Shown: one piece after another, positions 44,101 to 55,575 of the stretch
Position numbering within the stretch: the first letter of the stretch is position 1
Layout of the letters: each line of letters opens with the position of its first letter
DNA from: Plasmodium malariae
Taxonomy: Eukaryota > Apicomplexa > Aconoidasida > Haemosporida > Plasmodiidae
Direction: 5' to 3'
Length of the DNA: 64,000 nucleotides
Assembly (NCBI RefSeq): GCF_900090045.1
Contig: NC_041787.1
Span: 1,446,001-1,510,000, forward strand
The notes under the pieces: generated by a model
Databases searched by the model: none
What the model was told of the DNA's origin: nothing
Seen by the model: the letters and a program-made list of their open reading frames with translations, nothing else
Made by a program: the position numbers and the translations under genes

Positions 44101-44853
44101 AATAATGGATTGAAGACCTTATTGTTAGCTTCAAAACATATTACTAATAAAAAAAATTGTACTTTAGCGTTAAGTGAAATATTTATTTATACAAATCCGA
44201 AATTAATTCATTTTTATGAAGCATATGATTCTTTGCCCTTATTAATTGAACAACTAAATGATGATGAAGAATTATTAGTTTTTAAATCATTAATGGCTAT
44301 TACCAATATTTTGACCATTGATGAAAATATAGCCATAAAAGCTATGCAACTTCATCTATGGAATAAATGTTTTGATATCTTATCATCCGAAAACGATTGC
44401 TTAAGATCTGCTAGTTTAGAGTGCATATGTAATTTATGTTCACAGTCAAATGTTCATCAATATGTGTACGAGAAATATCAAAAATTGGTTAAAAAAAATG
44501 AGGATAATGACAAAGAAATTAATTTTGTAGATATACAAATACTTTTTGCCTTTTCTATGGAATATGAAAATTATAAAGCCGTTTTTGCTTCTACAGGAGC
44601 CTTAGGTATGCTATCATCCGATCTACGTTTACCTTTTTTTTTAATTCGAACCAAAAGCTGCAATCTTATTTTTTCATCCTTCGAAAAAACCGACGATCAA
44701 AATATTTTACTACGTATTTTAACATTTTTTAATAATGTAATACTATGTGAACAAATACCTACCGATATTGTTAAAAAAATAAAAGACATCGTTCGGGAAA
44801 AAAATGGGTTGAATGAAGAAAACTCGCAAATTGCTAATTTAATTCTTCAGTAA
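41161..44853 (+). CDS. TPR/armadillo protein, UNC-45-type myosin co-chaperone
   Basis: This is a single exon of 1,230 residues. The first ~170 residues hold tetratricopeptide repeats: IEEIKKEGNALFRNKQYKEA, then NISLCYYFLEDFKRCIEYCS and HTMGLCYEKIGDYKKCITYF. This N-terminal TPR layout is typical of Hsp90-binding co-chaperones. The rest is helical. It has Lys-rich inserts near 405-450 and 690-790 and a conserved-looking C-terminal 400 residues, with arm-like helices such as NNGLKTLLLASKHITNKKNC and ending SQIANLILQ. TPR plus a C-terminal UCS domain defines UNC-45/Cro1/She4, chaperones that fold myosin. The Plasmodium member (PUNC) was used to make functional myosin A, and I recall it mapping to this syntenic position. 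The TPR is certain; the UCS call is inferred from architecture and synteny. Confidence 0.78.
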   Translation: MDVFNLQNVDAEKIEEIKKEGNALFRNKQYKEALSVYRNVISLLCNGSFDLYKIKNVVKFFQEQCVNKINGIKSTEEMGKEANKDLSGVENVKSLFIKVCHNISLCYYFLEDFKRCIEYCSYINDIDKDHFKSYHTMGLCYEKIGDYKKCITYFDRCKAVLTEDKSNDNGSTSNKNEINRINEKLKMIVKLAENNKNDHTTNIDTLKGVLLDENSSEEKKIKMLYSICNHKFYILLKENIFKLLYDMLHRSSSTIRIEKTCLYVIYKLISKLETENSKIDKDKMENGKNTKICINKLDDLKFQYYYDVDFVKMLISFNEVFDITWIHNYINNKIKIIEKTLKFSKEDQHVYKSTIDMVVYIINIIKYVHVINNDTILKIINLYYLNSDNYEIASSGLNALIFLCKKKKSFIQRSIDKKKKKEKKTNGTQKNEANGSEPKKNKTNESEPENKEMDFLQILEKNHNININNTIVDLHFSHCSKYPVCVNSEIKKIIQNVISMYDNSSDDVEYALILLLTLLYDKNRPSEKDTEMNDLIYESVNTYFQTDEICVEWFICVKCLFLVDKNIVLNYLIGKTEYMFQILTFINNSIGRKSKKILSIYIDVLLLLLNISELRFMLNDYIDLYINILKTLNYDENFLKLLIGSFKLYMHNNDFKKEIGKNMDLFSYAKEMLKSFLLNYDMQLDDLNASGDNISPAKSYLTNDKREYPEERDKNNVATGERSSRARFVKEEVQENTVSKLKKSSYSNPVDSAIIIEKAEKSQKNCELVDNKKKGKGNYNIRYDEAMLKDLIEMLFYLSLHIEFKKQLLEEKNNYILFFLIKVGDDINKKKLDNTYKYMYCNTINNLILTRTDEKMRRRAINKTNLSNFDNEQIEALEQFYDKLPNAARPKTDPLYDYGDDETSNELISLLLYNEKYQKNFIEKDILSFASKCRYKNGTLINTIYNFINSNFFTTNIAESICDIISKFVKNTNNIGIVLVNNGLKTLLLASKHITNKKNCTLALSEIFIYTNPKLIHFYEAYDSLPLLIEQLNDDEELLVFKSLMAITNILTIDENIAIKAMQLHLWNKCFDILSSENDCLRSASLECICNLCSQSNVHQYVYEKYQKLVKKNEDNDKEINFVDIQILFAFSMEYENYKAVFASTGALGMLSSDLRLPFFLIRTKSCNLIFSSFEKTDDQNILLRILTFFNNVILCEQIPTDIVKKIKDIVREKNGLNEENSQIANLILQ

Positions 44854-45277
44854 AATTTGCAACAACATATTCGCGTTCTTTCCGTAGAGTTTCTCATACA
44901 TATTAGTGGTATCCCTTTTTCGTTAACACGTATATAAATGAATAATACGTGCGTAATACGTGCTTAAATAAATGCGTAAATAAATGCGTAAATAAATGAG
45001 TAATTAAATGCGTAAATAAATGCGTAAATAAATGAGTAAATACATATATGTGCTTTTTGGTTTAACCAAATATATTTTTCTTTTTTATTTGAACTTTCTC
45101 ATTTTACAAGTATCATTACATTTCTTCCCTTATTTTCTCAAGGATGTAAGCTTCCTTTTTTCCGTAATGGTGGTAGAATATAAAAGAAAAAAAAAGACCT
45201 CGAAAGTGAAATAAAAAATAGATAGATGATAACACAAATGGCATACGTACATACATGCATACATGTGAGTACATACG

Positions 45278-45311
<34 letters not shown>

Positions 45312-48162
45312 CGTATACCAATTTTTTACCATTCCGTACGAACGCAAATGTTCAAACGAGAGACATAAATGTGGAATGTACAAGATACAGAGCAGATACT
45401 GATAATGCGTGTAATGTGCTAAATATTTATAAAATTTGCATGTCTAAAACACGCAAGTTGTAAGTTTGTTCATTTTTACATTTACCATATTAAATTGAGA
45501 TGCTTTGTCGTATATCAGATATTTTATTAATAAATAGAAACTATTTTTCAAAGTCATCTTAAAGTACAATTAAAGATATTCATAAATCTTCTCAATATTT
45601 CAGTTGTAATTTTATTATGCACATACATGTATATATCTTTTTTTTTTTTTTTTTTTGGTATTTCCTATTTTGTTCATAAAATATTTTTGTTAACCAGAAA
45701 TGACATTTAAAAAAAAAAAATAATAAAATGAAATAAAATAACTTATTCATAAAAATGAAATTCCCTTAATTTCCATGGTTCTTAAAAAAGCTAGTAGCAC
45801 AAAATTAAATAAAATACAAACATAATAATCTGTTTAGCTGTATAGAAAAAAAAAAAAAAAAAATATATGAACTGTTAATAAAAAATTTATTGGATGTTTT
45901 TTTCTAACATAAATGTTCATAAATTTTTTTTTTTGGATAGTAAACATTTATTATGAAAAGTTCGAATTTTTGGGGGTATGACCTAGTTGATGTTATTTTT
46001 TTAATTTAAGCTGTTTTATTCTACCTTATTTTTTTTTTTTTTTTTATGTCTGCTAATAGTTGAAGGCTAATATTTATATTTTATCTATTCTTTCGTTCGT
46101 CGTTCGTTCGTTCATTCGTTTGTTTGTTTGTTCATTCATTCATTCATTCATTCATTCATTTTATTTGTTTGTTCAATTGTTTATTTTTTATTTATTATTA
46201 TTATTTTTTTATTTTATAATCCTCCGTTAATGCTTTTTTAATTAAAATAATAGCAATTATTACTATTTTTAATTTTTGAGAATGTTATAAAACATTAATG
46301 TTTGTATTTGTTCGAAAAATACCAATTCTTAAAATATAAAATACACCCACACACGCACACCTCTTTTTTTTTTTTTTTTTTTTTTTTTGTAATCCGTTGT
46401 ATATTCACCATTTATATGAGAACATATGAGTTCACTATTGTACCTTGTAAGAGATATCTTCCATAAATAAGTATAGTCATATTAGTGAATTTGGAAGAAA
46501 TAAAATACATTAGTAATTTTAGTGCTTAATAAAATTCTTTTTTTTTTTTTCCCCCTTTGATAAGTCCTATGAGGTATACCATACTCATAATGTTTATGCT
46601 ATTAATTTAATTTACCTTTTTAATTTAAACTCATAAAACAACCTTGAAAAAAAAAAAAAAAGTTAATTTTTAATACATTTTAAATATTTGTATTATACAT
46701 ATATATATATATATTTATATACATACATATACACATATATATACATACGCGTACATATGCGTAGCATACCCAATGCCTTACATAAATTTTTAATGTGCGC
46801 TTACCAAGAAGTAAAAAATAAAATACCGACCTTTTTAATTGTTCTGTCATATATCTACACATCTGTGAACAATCAATGCATTTTAAATTACACCATATTT
46901 GTTATAATTAAATGAGTAAAACAAATTAATCGTGTTTTCAGCCTATTATGTCATTTTTTATAAAATAGCAACGCTGTAATTTGTTTAATTACATGTTGGA
47001 TTCTTAACACCCCCTTAATCGTGAATATTATTTTACATTATATATTTTACGTTGTATATTTTACGTTGTATATTTTACGTTGTATATTTTACGTTGTATA
47101 TTTTGCATTGTATATTTTGCATTGTAAATAATTTTTCCCTTATATTTTTTTCCTCTTAAGTATTCATCTTTTTATCTTGACTTTTTTCTTTTCTTTATTT
47201 TCCTTTCTGTGAACACATTTTATTATTTATTAGTGTCAATACGTATTCTTATAAAAAGAGCTACTAATTTCATTACGGATCTACAGAATAGTTTATTTAC
47301 AATAAGTGATATCATAGCAGTATCTTTAATTACAGATTATTATATTGTCATTAAATGATCCCCTTATTTTCCAAAAAATGTGTATGCTTATCGTTTGCAT
47401 TATATTACACTAAAAAGCATTAACACCATAAAAAAAAAAAAAAAATACAATAGTAAAATAAAATAATAAAATAAAATAATAAATATAAATCTAGTAAGTT
47501 TTTTCATAGAACAAAATTTGCATATAACCGTTAACGTATATGAACGTTTTCTTATATATTGTTGTACGCACGTTTGTTGATCTCTCGAGAATTTTGAACA
47601 AATTGACTTGTACTTTTGTCTCCTTTGGAAGACATTATATATGTGCATAAATATATACATATATATATATTAATGATTAACATGGCAGCGTTTAATGCCA
47701 TTTTTTCCTTTTTTTTTTTTTTTTTGTCTTGTTACATTATTAGTTATTATTTATATTCAAATTATTTATAATCAACGTACATGCATATATACACATATAC
47801 ATACATTTTTAACTCCTTATGATGTAAGACACTTTATACAAATTACAAAGAACGTATTTGAGAAAGTTCTTGTTATGACACATGTATTATAGATGTGTAA
47901 TGTTTTGTATAATATAAACAATATATTAGGTAGTACTTTGTCTTATGTTTTTTCTTTTTAAATACATTATTCTACTATTAGATAATAGTATATTACACAA
48001 ACCTATGATACAGGTATTTTCAGGGGGATAATAACAAACTGAAAAAATAAAAACAATAGGAGGGAATACGTTGGAACATTTACTATACTGCTAAAGGTGT
48101 AAGGGGAAGATATACAATATAATATCACAAGGAAGAAAAAAAAAAAATTATTAAATAAAAAA
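44854..48162. other. 3.3-kb intergenic region
   Basis: Contents: AAATAAATGCGT repeats (44955-45040), (TA)n (45283-45312), many A/T homopolymers, TTCGTTCG/TTCATTCA tetranucleotides (46090-46160) and a TATTTTACGTTGTA array (47035-47130). A 60-codon ATG frame at 45032 is Phe/Leu-rich with a basic tail and no recognisable features. I regard the whole region as 3' UTR of the UNC-45-like gene and promoter of the OST-HTH gene. Confidence 0.55.
47035..47130 (+). repeat. 14-bp array (TATTTTACGTTGTA)
   Basis: Five to six copies occur, the last ones changed to TATTTTGCATTGTA. It lies about 1 kb upstream of the OST-HTH gene. Confidence 0.85.
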
Positions 48163-51100
48163 ATGAAGAGAATAATTAAAAGATTTAACGATAACCCATC
48201 TTCAACACAATTCGAAAATGAAACAAATAAGGACATAGACCCTGTAGAAAGAACTTTAGAGACAAAATATAGAGAGAAGGAAGGAAATATGGACATAGAA
48301 AATATTGATATAAAAGATGACGCAACAAACAATTTTAATTATATTAACAGATATTTAACAGCAATTTTTGATATAGCAAAAAATGATGATTCCTCTTCAT
48401 CAAAAGAAGACAACATAAAAAAAGGTACTAATGGAATTAATAAATTTACGGAAGAAATTTCACGTTTTAGCACAAAAAATCATAATGTAGATGATGAATG
48501 GGAATTAGGTAATACATATGAATTTGAAACAGTGGAAAGTGGAAATGTCCAATATGACATTTCTTCTCTAAGTAGGACATCAAATGTAGAGTATCACACT
48601 TCGCTAAATAGGGAAGTAAATCGTATCAATGTAGATAATTTAAAATTAAAGAAAGCCCGTACAGATATAATTGATGATAAAAATTGTGATAATATATTTG
48701 CAAACAGGGAAGTATTTAATTATTTTTATTCATTTAACGAAAATGACCACCTAGATGTATGGCTTAAAAGGAATGAAGACCTTTTTAACTTTCCCAAAAA
48801 ATATAATGCAGAAAAGGACATAAATGGAAAAGAGGGTACATCAAGAGAAAAGTTTAACGACGATGTTGTAAAGGAAAAGACCTCAACTGAACGGAGAAAT
48901 AAGTACACTCAGGAAAATGCTCCGCATTCTTCAAGCGGGAAAAAATATGCGGACAGTCTGCATCAGAAAGATAATCAAGAGCAGCTACAGCTGCAGCAAC
49001 AGCAACATCATCAACTAATGCACCAGTATGAGAATAATATAAACCGAGGAATGGATTCAGCGAAGAACACAAATAAAGGTAAAAGGATTGAGAAGGAACA
49101 AATTCACAAGACATCGCATGATGAGTTAAGTAAAAATCTATTTCGTATGCATAATTACCAAAGTGAGGATGTACTTTATAGCTACTTCAGTGATAACGTT
49201 AGCATAAGTGATAAGCAACTAAAAGAAAGGTCAAATGAAAATATATTACAGGATCAGTGGAATGTAATACATAATTATTCTGGGAAAGGATTTAACGAAT
49301 TTGCAAAGACGAATAATAACGAATATTACGAAGGAGGTGGAAATGATAAAATTTACAGCACTTATCAAAAAAGTAGAAGTGTCTATCCGAATTTTCCTTA
49401 TCTTAAGCAAAGCAGTTTTTTAAAAGATCATTTAACTGAGGCTTATACAAACATTTTGGATAATAGAAAATATAATGTTCCTATTAAATTACAGAATTTA
49501 GAAATTGGTACAGATGATAATCCATTTTTTTCGGAACATATTAAGGAAAATATCAAAAACGAAGAAATGAAATTAAATCAACCCCCTGAAATGTGCCTTG
49601 ATAATAAAAGGGTGGGCCCTTATAATTATGAAGATTATAATTTTAAGCATAATATTTCTCATTATAACAATATAAATGAAGATAAGAACACTTTTTGTTC
49701 AGGTATAAATAATGAAGTTCAGAAGGAAGTAGAAAATGATGGGTTAAACAAATATGATAATGTTATGTTGAATAGGAAAAACAACGTGAGTCAGGGAAAA
49801 ACAGAAATTACCAATTTGTTTAAAAAAGATGACACACAGAAAGAGTGGAGTAATTTCAATAATAAGCAAGTCATATGTAGTGATATTGAAGGTTTAAGTA
49901 TGAATAATAATTTAGTGAAAAATTCGATGAGGTATGACAATATAGAAGTAAACCAAAATTTAAGTAAAAAAAGTAAAGATAACTATTTGGAAAAAATGAG
50001 AGATTATATGTTACATAACAATGCCCTTTTTTCGAAAAAACCATATTTAGAAGAGAATAAAAAATGGGTAAATGAGGTAGATGAAAATGATCCACAAAAT
50101 AATGTTAATGAAGGAAGTTTCAGAAATTCTGACATGTGCCGAAGCTTATTGTTGTCTTACTTGAGTAAGCAGGTGAACAGCATCGGAGTTTATGAACTGA
50201 ATAATGAAGCTACAAAGAATTTTAATGGTGAAAAAGTTCGCGGTGGGAATTTAGGGCAGTACCAAGGGGACGTTGGAGGGTCTTCAGGGAGCGGTGCCAT
50301 CAAGGGGAAAATTAATAATAACGATGATAATAATGGGTGTGATAATAATGGGTGTGATAATAATGGGTATGATAATAATGGGTATGATAATAATGGGTGT
50401 GATAATAATGGGTGTGATAATAATGGGTGTGATAATAATGGGTGTGATAATAATGGGTGTGATAATAACTGGTGTGATAATAATGGGTGTGATAATAACT
50501 GGTGTGATAGTAATGGTAGTAATTATAGTGGAAACCGTGCATTTTTTCAAAATGATCATAACGGTATGCATAGCTCAAGTGTTAAGGACACACACAATAT
50601 GGAGAAAATACGTGGTTGTAGTTACAAAGAGAACAATTTTAACGAAAAAATTCAAAAATTAAACGAAAAGGAAAGAACAGTTTCTACGTTATGGGAAAAT
50701 AACTCAACCATAGAAGGAAATTGTTTTAACAATTATCTTGACTCTTATGCTAATTCAAATGATATTAAAAAGAATAAATGCATACAAAAAGGATCATTCA
50801 GTGGAATGAGTAATCTTATTAATGATAGTAGAAATAACCATGTACTAAAGGAGACGCTAAAAAATAAGATAAAGTTTTTACTGGAACATGAAAGTGATGA
50901 CATTTTGTTAAGTGAATATATTATAAATACCATAAATGATTATAATAAAAGCAAATGCAACATGGATAGTACTACTATATATGATAATAACTACAAAACG
51001 GAAGGACATATATGTGAAGATATTAGAACCAAAAATAATAATTACACAGAAAAAGACAAAATAATAGCTACCGAAGAAAATATTAAGAGAACAGATGATC

Positions 51101-53547
51101 AGATGAACAATCAAATAGTGAATAACAATTCAGATACAATACTTCATAAATGGAGGAACATGGAATGTAAACATACCTCTAATACACTTTACAATAAAGT
51201 AGAGGATGAATTGTATGATACTACTAATTCCCAGATCCAAAACACAGGTGAGGGTAGTAGTTCGACAGTTTTAAATTTCAATAATATATTATTACCTGAA
51301 CAAAATAGTTATAACCAGCTTAATAAAAACATGAATATTAACTTGAATGTTAGCGATTTAATATCATTGCTAAACGCAAGTTCTGCTATAAATGGAAGTG
51401 ATGTTATTTGTTCTGGTAAGGACCTCACTAGTAGTAAGGACTCCAAGTATTATTTAAGTCGATGTGACGAATTTAGAAAAAGCTGCAATTTCGAGGAGGG
51501 GTTCTCGGCCAGTTCCTCGATGTTTGAATCAAAAAGCGACCATAAGATTAGTGGTGCTGTTAGTAAGCTTGATATTAGGCTCGATAGTATGCACGACAGT
51601 ATGCACGACAGTAAGCACGACAGTAAGCATTGTAACGGACCAACCTATAGCACACACGAGGGGTCCGGCAGAGAAAAAGGGGTAGTGTGCAACTCCCCCT
51701 CAGAATTCGCTACAAAGATAGAAACTGTACATCTTAATAATAAAAAAAGAGAGTTCAGTTACAATAATGAAAGAGGAGTGGTGCGTTATGCTGCTATCGG
51801 AAGGGAAAATAAAGATAATGACATTTTTGGAAAAAAGAATAGCATCTATCAATCGAACGAACAAAGAGATTTCACAGTAAATGAATCACAATATGAAAAA
51901 GTAAATAATCTTGTACATTTCATAAGTAAAAATAGTACGTTGGATGGAAATGAAAACTGTGCAGGGAATACCATTAATAGTACTTTCCCAAATAGTAATA
52001 ATGTAAATAGTAATTCGAGTCATATAATGATACAGAATCATACAAAGGATAGAAGCATGTTCGAATACACTAAGAAGGAAACATATTATAAAGATAATAC
52101 GCTCACAGATGATTACATAAAGAAAAAGCATAAAAGTGAAAAATTGATAAGTTCATTCCCTGGTGAGACTAATTCTTATCTTAAAAGCAAATGTGTTAAA
52201 AATAACAAATCCAAATGGGATAGTGGTAATTTTGAAAATGGCTATTTTAAAAAAAAGGAGTCGACTTGGAAGGGGCTACGAAATTTTAGTAAGACAGAGG
52301 AAACTAATGGAATGTGCAAAGAATGGAGTATGGGAAAGCAAGGGCATAACAAGTATGTTTCTAAATCAAAAGAAAAGGAATCTTCTCTTTGTTTTACAAG
52401 GAGCCACCATTACGGTAGAGATAGCGATGCAAATAACAGTTGCAATGAAAGCAGTGGCGGTAATGAAGGTAATACCTGCAGTAGTAGTAGTGATGGTAAT
52501 AGCGCTAGAAGTACTAGCAAAGGTAACCCTCTCTGGCGAAGGAACACCCACTGGGGGGGAAGGTTGTCCACCAAGGCGTGCCGCAAGGACAGGTACGTAG
52601 GGTTTAAGAAAGGTAGTGTTGATATTAATATAAAGCCAAAATTAACGGGAAAATATACTATGTCTTATTTAAAAGAAAATAAAAAAAAAAAAAAAAAATG
52701 GGAAGAGATAGATGAATTACCATTTGAGGTGTTAAAAAAATTGGTTACTGAAGAAGAAAACAATTTAGAAAAATTACTACAATCGTTATATGATGACAGA
52801 ATATTACCATTACTAATTAATATAAAAGGAAGAGCAGATGAATATCATTTAACAGATATATTAAAAAGCAATATAAAAAATGCATATAGTTTAAATACAG
52901 AAAAATATATAATAAAAATGAATAAGTCAGCTAACGATTATGTAATATATTTTTCTAATAAGAAAGAAAAAGATGACTACTTCTTTTCTATAAATAATTT
53001 GGTAGATGTTTATGATACATCTATGTGGTCTGAATTTGAAAAATATTTAATCCAAATAGCTAATTCTGAGGATCCTAATTTATATACATTTTCCGGGGGC
53101 AGATATGGGATGGCAAAAGAATTACAACGAAGAAATTTACCATTTTTTAAAGGGCTATATTTAGGTGAGTTATGCCAAATTGTTCATATAAGTACTAATA
53201 AAAAAATTATAGCATATGAAAATAATTACTTAAAGCCTATTTCTCAATGTCATAAATATACAAATGCCAAATTAGGTATTGTAAATACAAGTAGCAAAAA
53301 TTTGGAAAATTATATTACAACTATAGATGAACTACGATTTTATTTGAGTAAATTATTGAAATATTATAAAGGGGGATTTAACATTTCTACGCTGAAAAAA
53401 AAATTAAAAAATAGATTCAACAAACAGCTATGCGAGAGTGTTTTCCACTGTATCAAATTGATAGAGGTCCTACAGTTAGAGCAGCTCAAGGATGTGTGCA
53501 TCGTCGACACGCAATCCAAGGTTGTGCGAAGCCCCAGCGATGGTTAG
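48163..53547 (+). CDS. Large protein with C-terminal OHA/OST-HTH (LOTUS)-like domains
   Basis: This is a single exon of 1,794 residues. Most of it is Asn/Lys/Ser-rich and disordered, with Gln/His-rich and DNNGC repeat stretches. The last ~290 residues differ: they are compact, hydrophobic and low in Asn. TFSGGRYGMAKELQRRNLPF and LYLGELCQIVHISTNKKIIA, then YENNYLKPIS (about residues 1640-1695), look like the OST-HTH-associated (OHA) domain. TIDELRFYLSKLLKYYKGGF, then NISTLKKKLKNRFNKQ (about 1722-1780), look like an OST-HTH/LOTUS winged helix. LOTUS domains bind RNA or RNA helicases in germ granules. In Plasmodium, other OST-HTH proteins act in translational repression and sex development. The domain call is by eye. 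The start is the ATG at 48163, after an A-rich leader. Confidence 0.7.
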   Translation: MKRIIKRFNDNPSSTQFENETNKDIDPVERTLETKYREKEGNMDIENIDIKDDATNNFNYINRYLTAIFDIAKNDDSSSSKEDNIKKGTNGINKFTEEISRFSTKNHNVDDEWELGNTYEFETVESGNVQYDISSLSRTSNVEYHTSLNREVNRINVDNLKLKKARTDIIDDKNCDNIFANREVFNYFYSFNENDHLDVWLKRNEDLFNFPKKYNAEKDINGKEGTSREKFNDDVVKEKTSTERRNKYTQENAPHSSSGKKYADSLHQKDNQEQLQLQQQQHHQLMHQYENNINRGMDSAKNTNKGKRIEKEQIHKTSHDELSKNLFRMHNYQSEDVLYSYFSDNVSISDKQLKERSNENILQDQWNVIHNYSGKGFNEFAKTNNNEYYEGGGNDKIYSTYQKSRSVYPNFPYLKQSSFLKDHLTEAYTNILDNRKYNVPIKLQNLEIGTDDNPFFSEHIKENIKNEEMKLNQPPEMCLDNKRVGPYNYEDYNFKHNISHYNNINEDKNTFCSGINNEVQKEVENDGLNKYDNVMLNRKNNVSQGKTEITNLFKKDDTQKEWSNFNNKQVICSDIEGLSMNNNLVKNSMRYDNIEVNQNLSKKSKDNYLEKMRDYMLHNNALFSKKPYLEENKKWVNEVDENDPQNNVNEGSFRNSDMCRSLLLSYLSKQVNSIGVYELNNEATKNFNGEKVRGGNLGQYQGDVGGSSGSGAIKGKINNNDDNNGCDNNGCDNNGYDNNGYDNNGCDNNGCDNNGCDNNGCDNNGCDNNWCDNNGCDNNWCDSNGSNYSGNRAFFQNDHNGMHSSSVKDTHNMEKIRGCSYKENNFNEKIQKLNEKERTVSTLWENNSTIEGNCFNNYLDSYANSNDIKKNKCIQKGSFSGMSNLINDSRNNHVLKETLKNKIKFLLEHESDDILLSEYIINTINDYNKSKCNMDSTTIYDNNYKTEGHICEDIRTKNNNYTEKDKIIATEENIKRTDDQMNNQIVNNNSDTILHKWRNMECKHTSNTLYNKVEDELYDTTNSQIQNTGEGSSSTVLNFNNILLPEQNSYNQLNKNMNINLNVSDLISLLNASSAINGSDVICSGKDLTSSKDSKYYLSRCDEFRKSCNFEEGFSASSSMFESKSDHKISGAVSKLDIRLDSMHDSMHDSKHDSKHCNGPTYSTHEGSGREKGVVCNSPSEFATKIETVHLNNKKREFSYNNERGVVRYAAIGRENKDNDIFGKKNSIYQSNEQRDFTVNESQYEKVNNLVHFISKNSTLDGNENCAGNTINSTFPNSNNVNSNSSHIMIQNHTKDRSMFEYTKKETYYKDNTLTDDYIKKKHKSEKLISSFPGETNSYLKSKCVKNNKSKWDSGNFENGYFKKKESTWKGLRNFSKTEETNGMCKEWSMGKQGHNKYVSKSKEKESSLCFTRSHHYGRDSDANNSCNESSGGNEGNTCSSSSDGNSARSTSKGNPLWRRNTHWGGRLSTKACRKDRYVGFKKGSVDINIKPKLTGKYTMSYLKENKKKKKKWEEIDELPFEVLKKLVTEEENNLEKLLQSLYDDRILPLLINIKGRADEYHLTDILKSNIKNAYSLNTEKYIIKMNKSANDYVIYFSNKKEKDDYFFSINNLVDVYDTSMWSEFEKYLIQIANSEDPNLYTFSGGRYGMAKELQRRNLPFFKGLYLGELCQIVHISTNKKIIAYENNYLKPISQCHKYTNAKLGIVNTSSKNLENYITTIDELRFYLSKLLKYYKGGFNISTLKKKLKNRFNKQLCESVFHCIKLIEVLQLEQLKDVCIVDTQSKVVRSPSDG
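50330..50520 (+). repeat. 15-bp coding repeat (DNNGC)n
   Basis: About 12 copies of GATAATAATGGGTGT encode Asp-Asn-Asn-Gly-Cys, with Tyr and Trp variants. The array lies in the disordered middle of the OST-HTH protein. A regularly spaced Cys array of this kind is unusual among Asn-rich Plasmodium repeats. Confidence 0.93.
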
Positions 53548-55575
53548 ATAAACAGAGAGGGGGATGATATTGATGTTGATAGTGATGGGGGTAGAAAAGA
53601 GGCTAAGGTGTAAACGTGTGAATGCAAATGCACGGGCTAAGACCGAAACCGCGTGGAGGTGGTGTGCCTAAATGGGGACGTAATATGTGCACATGAGTAT
53701 GTACCTGTATGTACGTATGTGTGTACATGTAACATCGTGGTACATTTCTTATGTCTATCGGGGAAGTCTCTAAATTTTCATTCATATGTTTTTTTACCCC
53801 TCATATATAGTTCTTTTTCATGACAATCCACGGTAACTTATGAAGAGATTCCTTTGCTCCCATACATGAAACCGCATTGCAACGCAGTTGGCAAGATGAA
53901 AAGAAGCAAGATGTACATTATTAACGGAAGCATGGTCTCCCTTTACGTATACCTTTTCATACATATGTATGTGCACATATCTGGTATACAATTTTTTTTT
54001 TTTTTTTTTTTTTTTTTGTGCTACTCTTCTTTACAAGCAACCCTACGAAATTGGAATGTTTAAAAATGAAAACAATGAAACTTAGATATAGCAGAAGTTT
54101 TCCTATTAAATTCTACTAAAAAAAATTATCATAAAAATAATTCTATATTTTGTAAGAGCATAATGCATATACCACATTATATACTTCTGATTTTATAACG
54201 TTTCCTATTTTCCATTTGTTCAAAAAAGTATACGATTTTAAAAGTAGGGTAAGACAATTTTACAAAAATACTGTATAAATGAAAACTTATTTTGTTCACT
54301 CTTACAATAAATACAATTAAGCATTCATATTACACAGGCAGAACGTTTGATCATGCAAAAATGATGGCAAATGCACACCACTCACATTAAACTCGTATTT
54401 TACCTTTTCTCTGCATTCGTAAAAAGGTGTACACGTATGTACTTACGCACATGCATATACACTCATCCTCTCACTCAGTCACTCACTCACTCACACACAT
54501 ACATACATACATACATATGTATATGCAAATATAGGGGAATCTCTCCTGTAACGGACTCCAAATTAGCTAAAATGAAAAGGAGTTCTGGCTTGCAAAAAAA
54601 AGGGAAAACATATATCAATGTGCTTTCTTTAGCATGATAAGTTCATGCAAAAGTTAGGATAGAACTTTAAAAATTATTTATATTTCCGTTAAGCGTTTAA
54701 CTTCACACAATGTAGAATGGTGCGTTTCCTCATTTTCTACTTACAAATTATGTCATTCTATTTTTTTTAAATGTAAAAAATTATGGCATGGTATTTTATT
54801 TTTTCAATTTATGTTTCATTTTGCCCCACTCATTTACTCTATATAATTCTCGTATCCTGCTGCCTAAACTTCCTTTCACGTTTTCATATTTGAAGTACTA
54901 ACTACATAATAATATTTTTATTTTTTCCTTTTTCATCTTAGCAATTATATATAAAATTGTATACACAGAAAGAAGATGAACTCGCAACAACAAAGAAAAA
55001 ACAAAAAATATAATAATAAAATAATAATAAAATAATAATAAAATAATAATAAAATAGAAAAAAAAAAAGTAATGATTATTTTATTTACTCTTAATGAAAA
55101 AATAAATGCATATACCTTGCATTACTCTGTACTTGAATTACCACATATATATATATGTATATATGTATATAGTAGTAATACCATTTTTTAAAAATGATGT
55201 GAAGCGCACGTAGGGGAATGGTCAACTTAAAATAATTCTATACTAATGTTAATAATAAAGTAGTTAATTTATTTTTTTTTTTCTAAATATAAAAATGTAA
55301 GCATTCAGATTGATATTTTTACTGTGGTTTTTTCTGTAAAATTGTGCTTGTTTTATTTTTTTACGTATTTTCTTCTTGTATGTATGTATATATGTATTTT
55401 TTTTTTTTTTTTTTTTTTTTGGTTTGAACTTAATTTTTTATATTTTAAAAAATAGAGAGAGAGAAAAAGAAAAAGAAAAAAAAAAAAAAAACTTTGAACA
55501 GATCAATAAGTGAATAATATATATATATATATATATTATTCATTTATGGGAATAATTAAACAATAGTAGATACAT
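53548..55575. other. 2-kb intergenic region upstream of SF3B4
   Basis: Contents: a T-run (53992-54017), CACTCACTCACACACATACA repeats (54465-54515), ATAATAAAATAATAATAAAA (55005-55055), T-runs (55270-55280, 55397-55420) and (AT)n near 55520. Short frames at 53854 and 54371 are mostly simple repeat and are not called. Confidence 0.55.

Noticed and set aside
45032..45214. 60-codon ATG frame after the UNC-45-like gene
   Set aside because: It begins in AAATAAATGCGT repeats and is Phe/Leu-rich; nothing supports coding beyond length.
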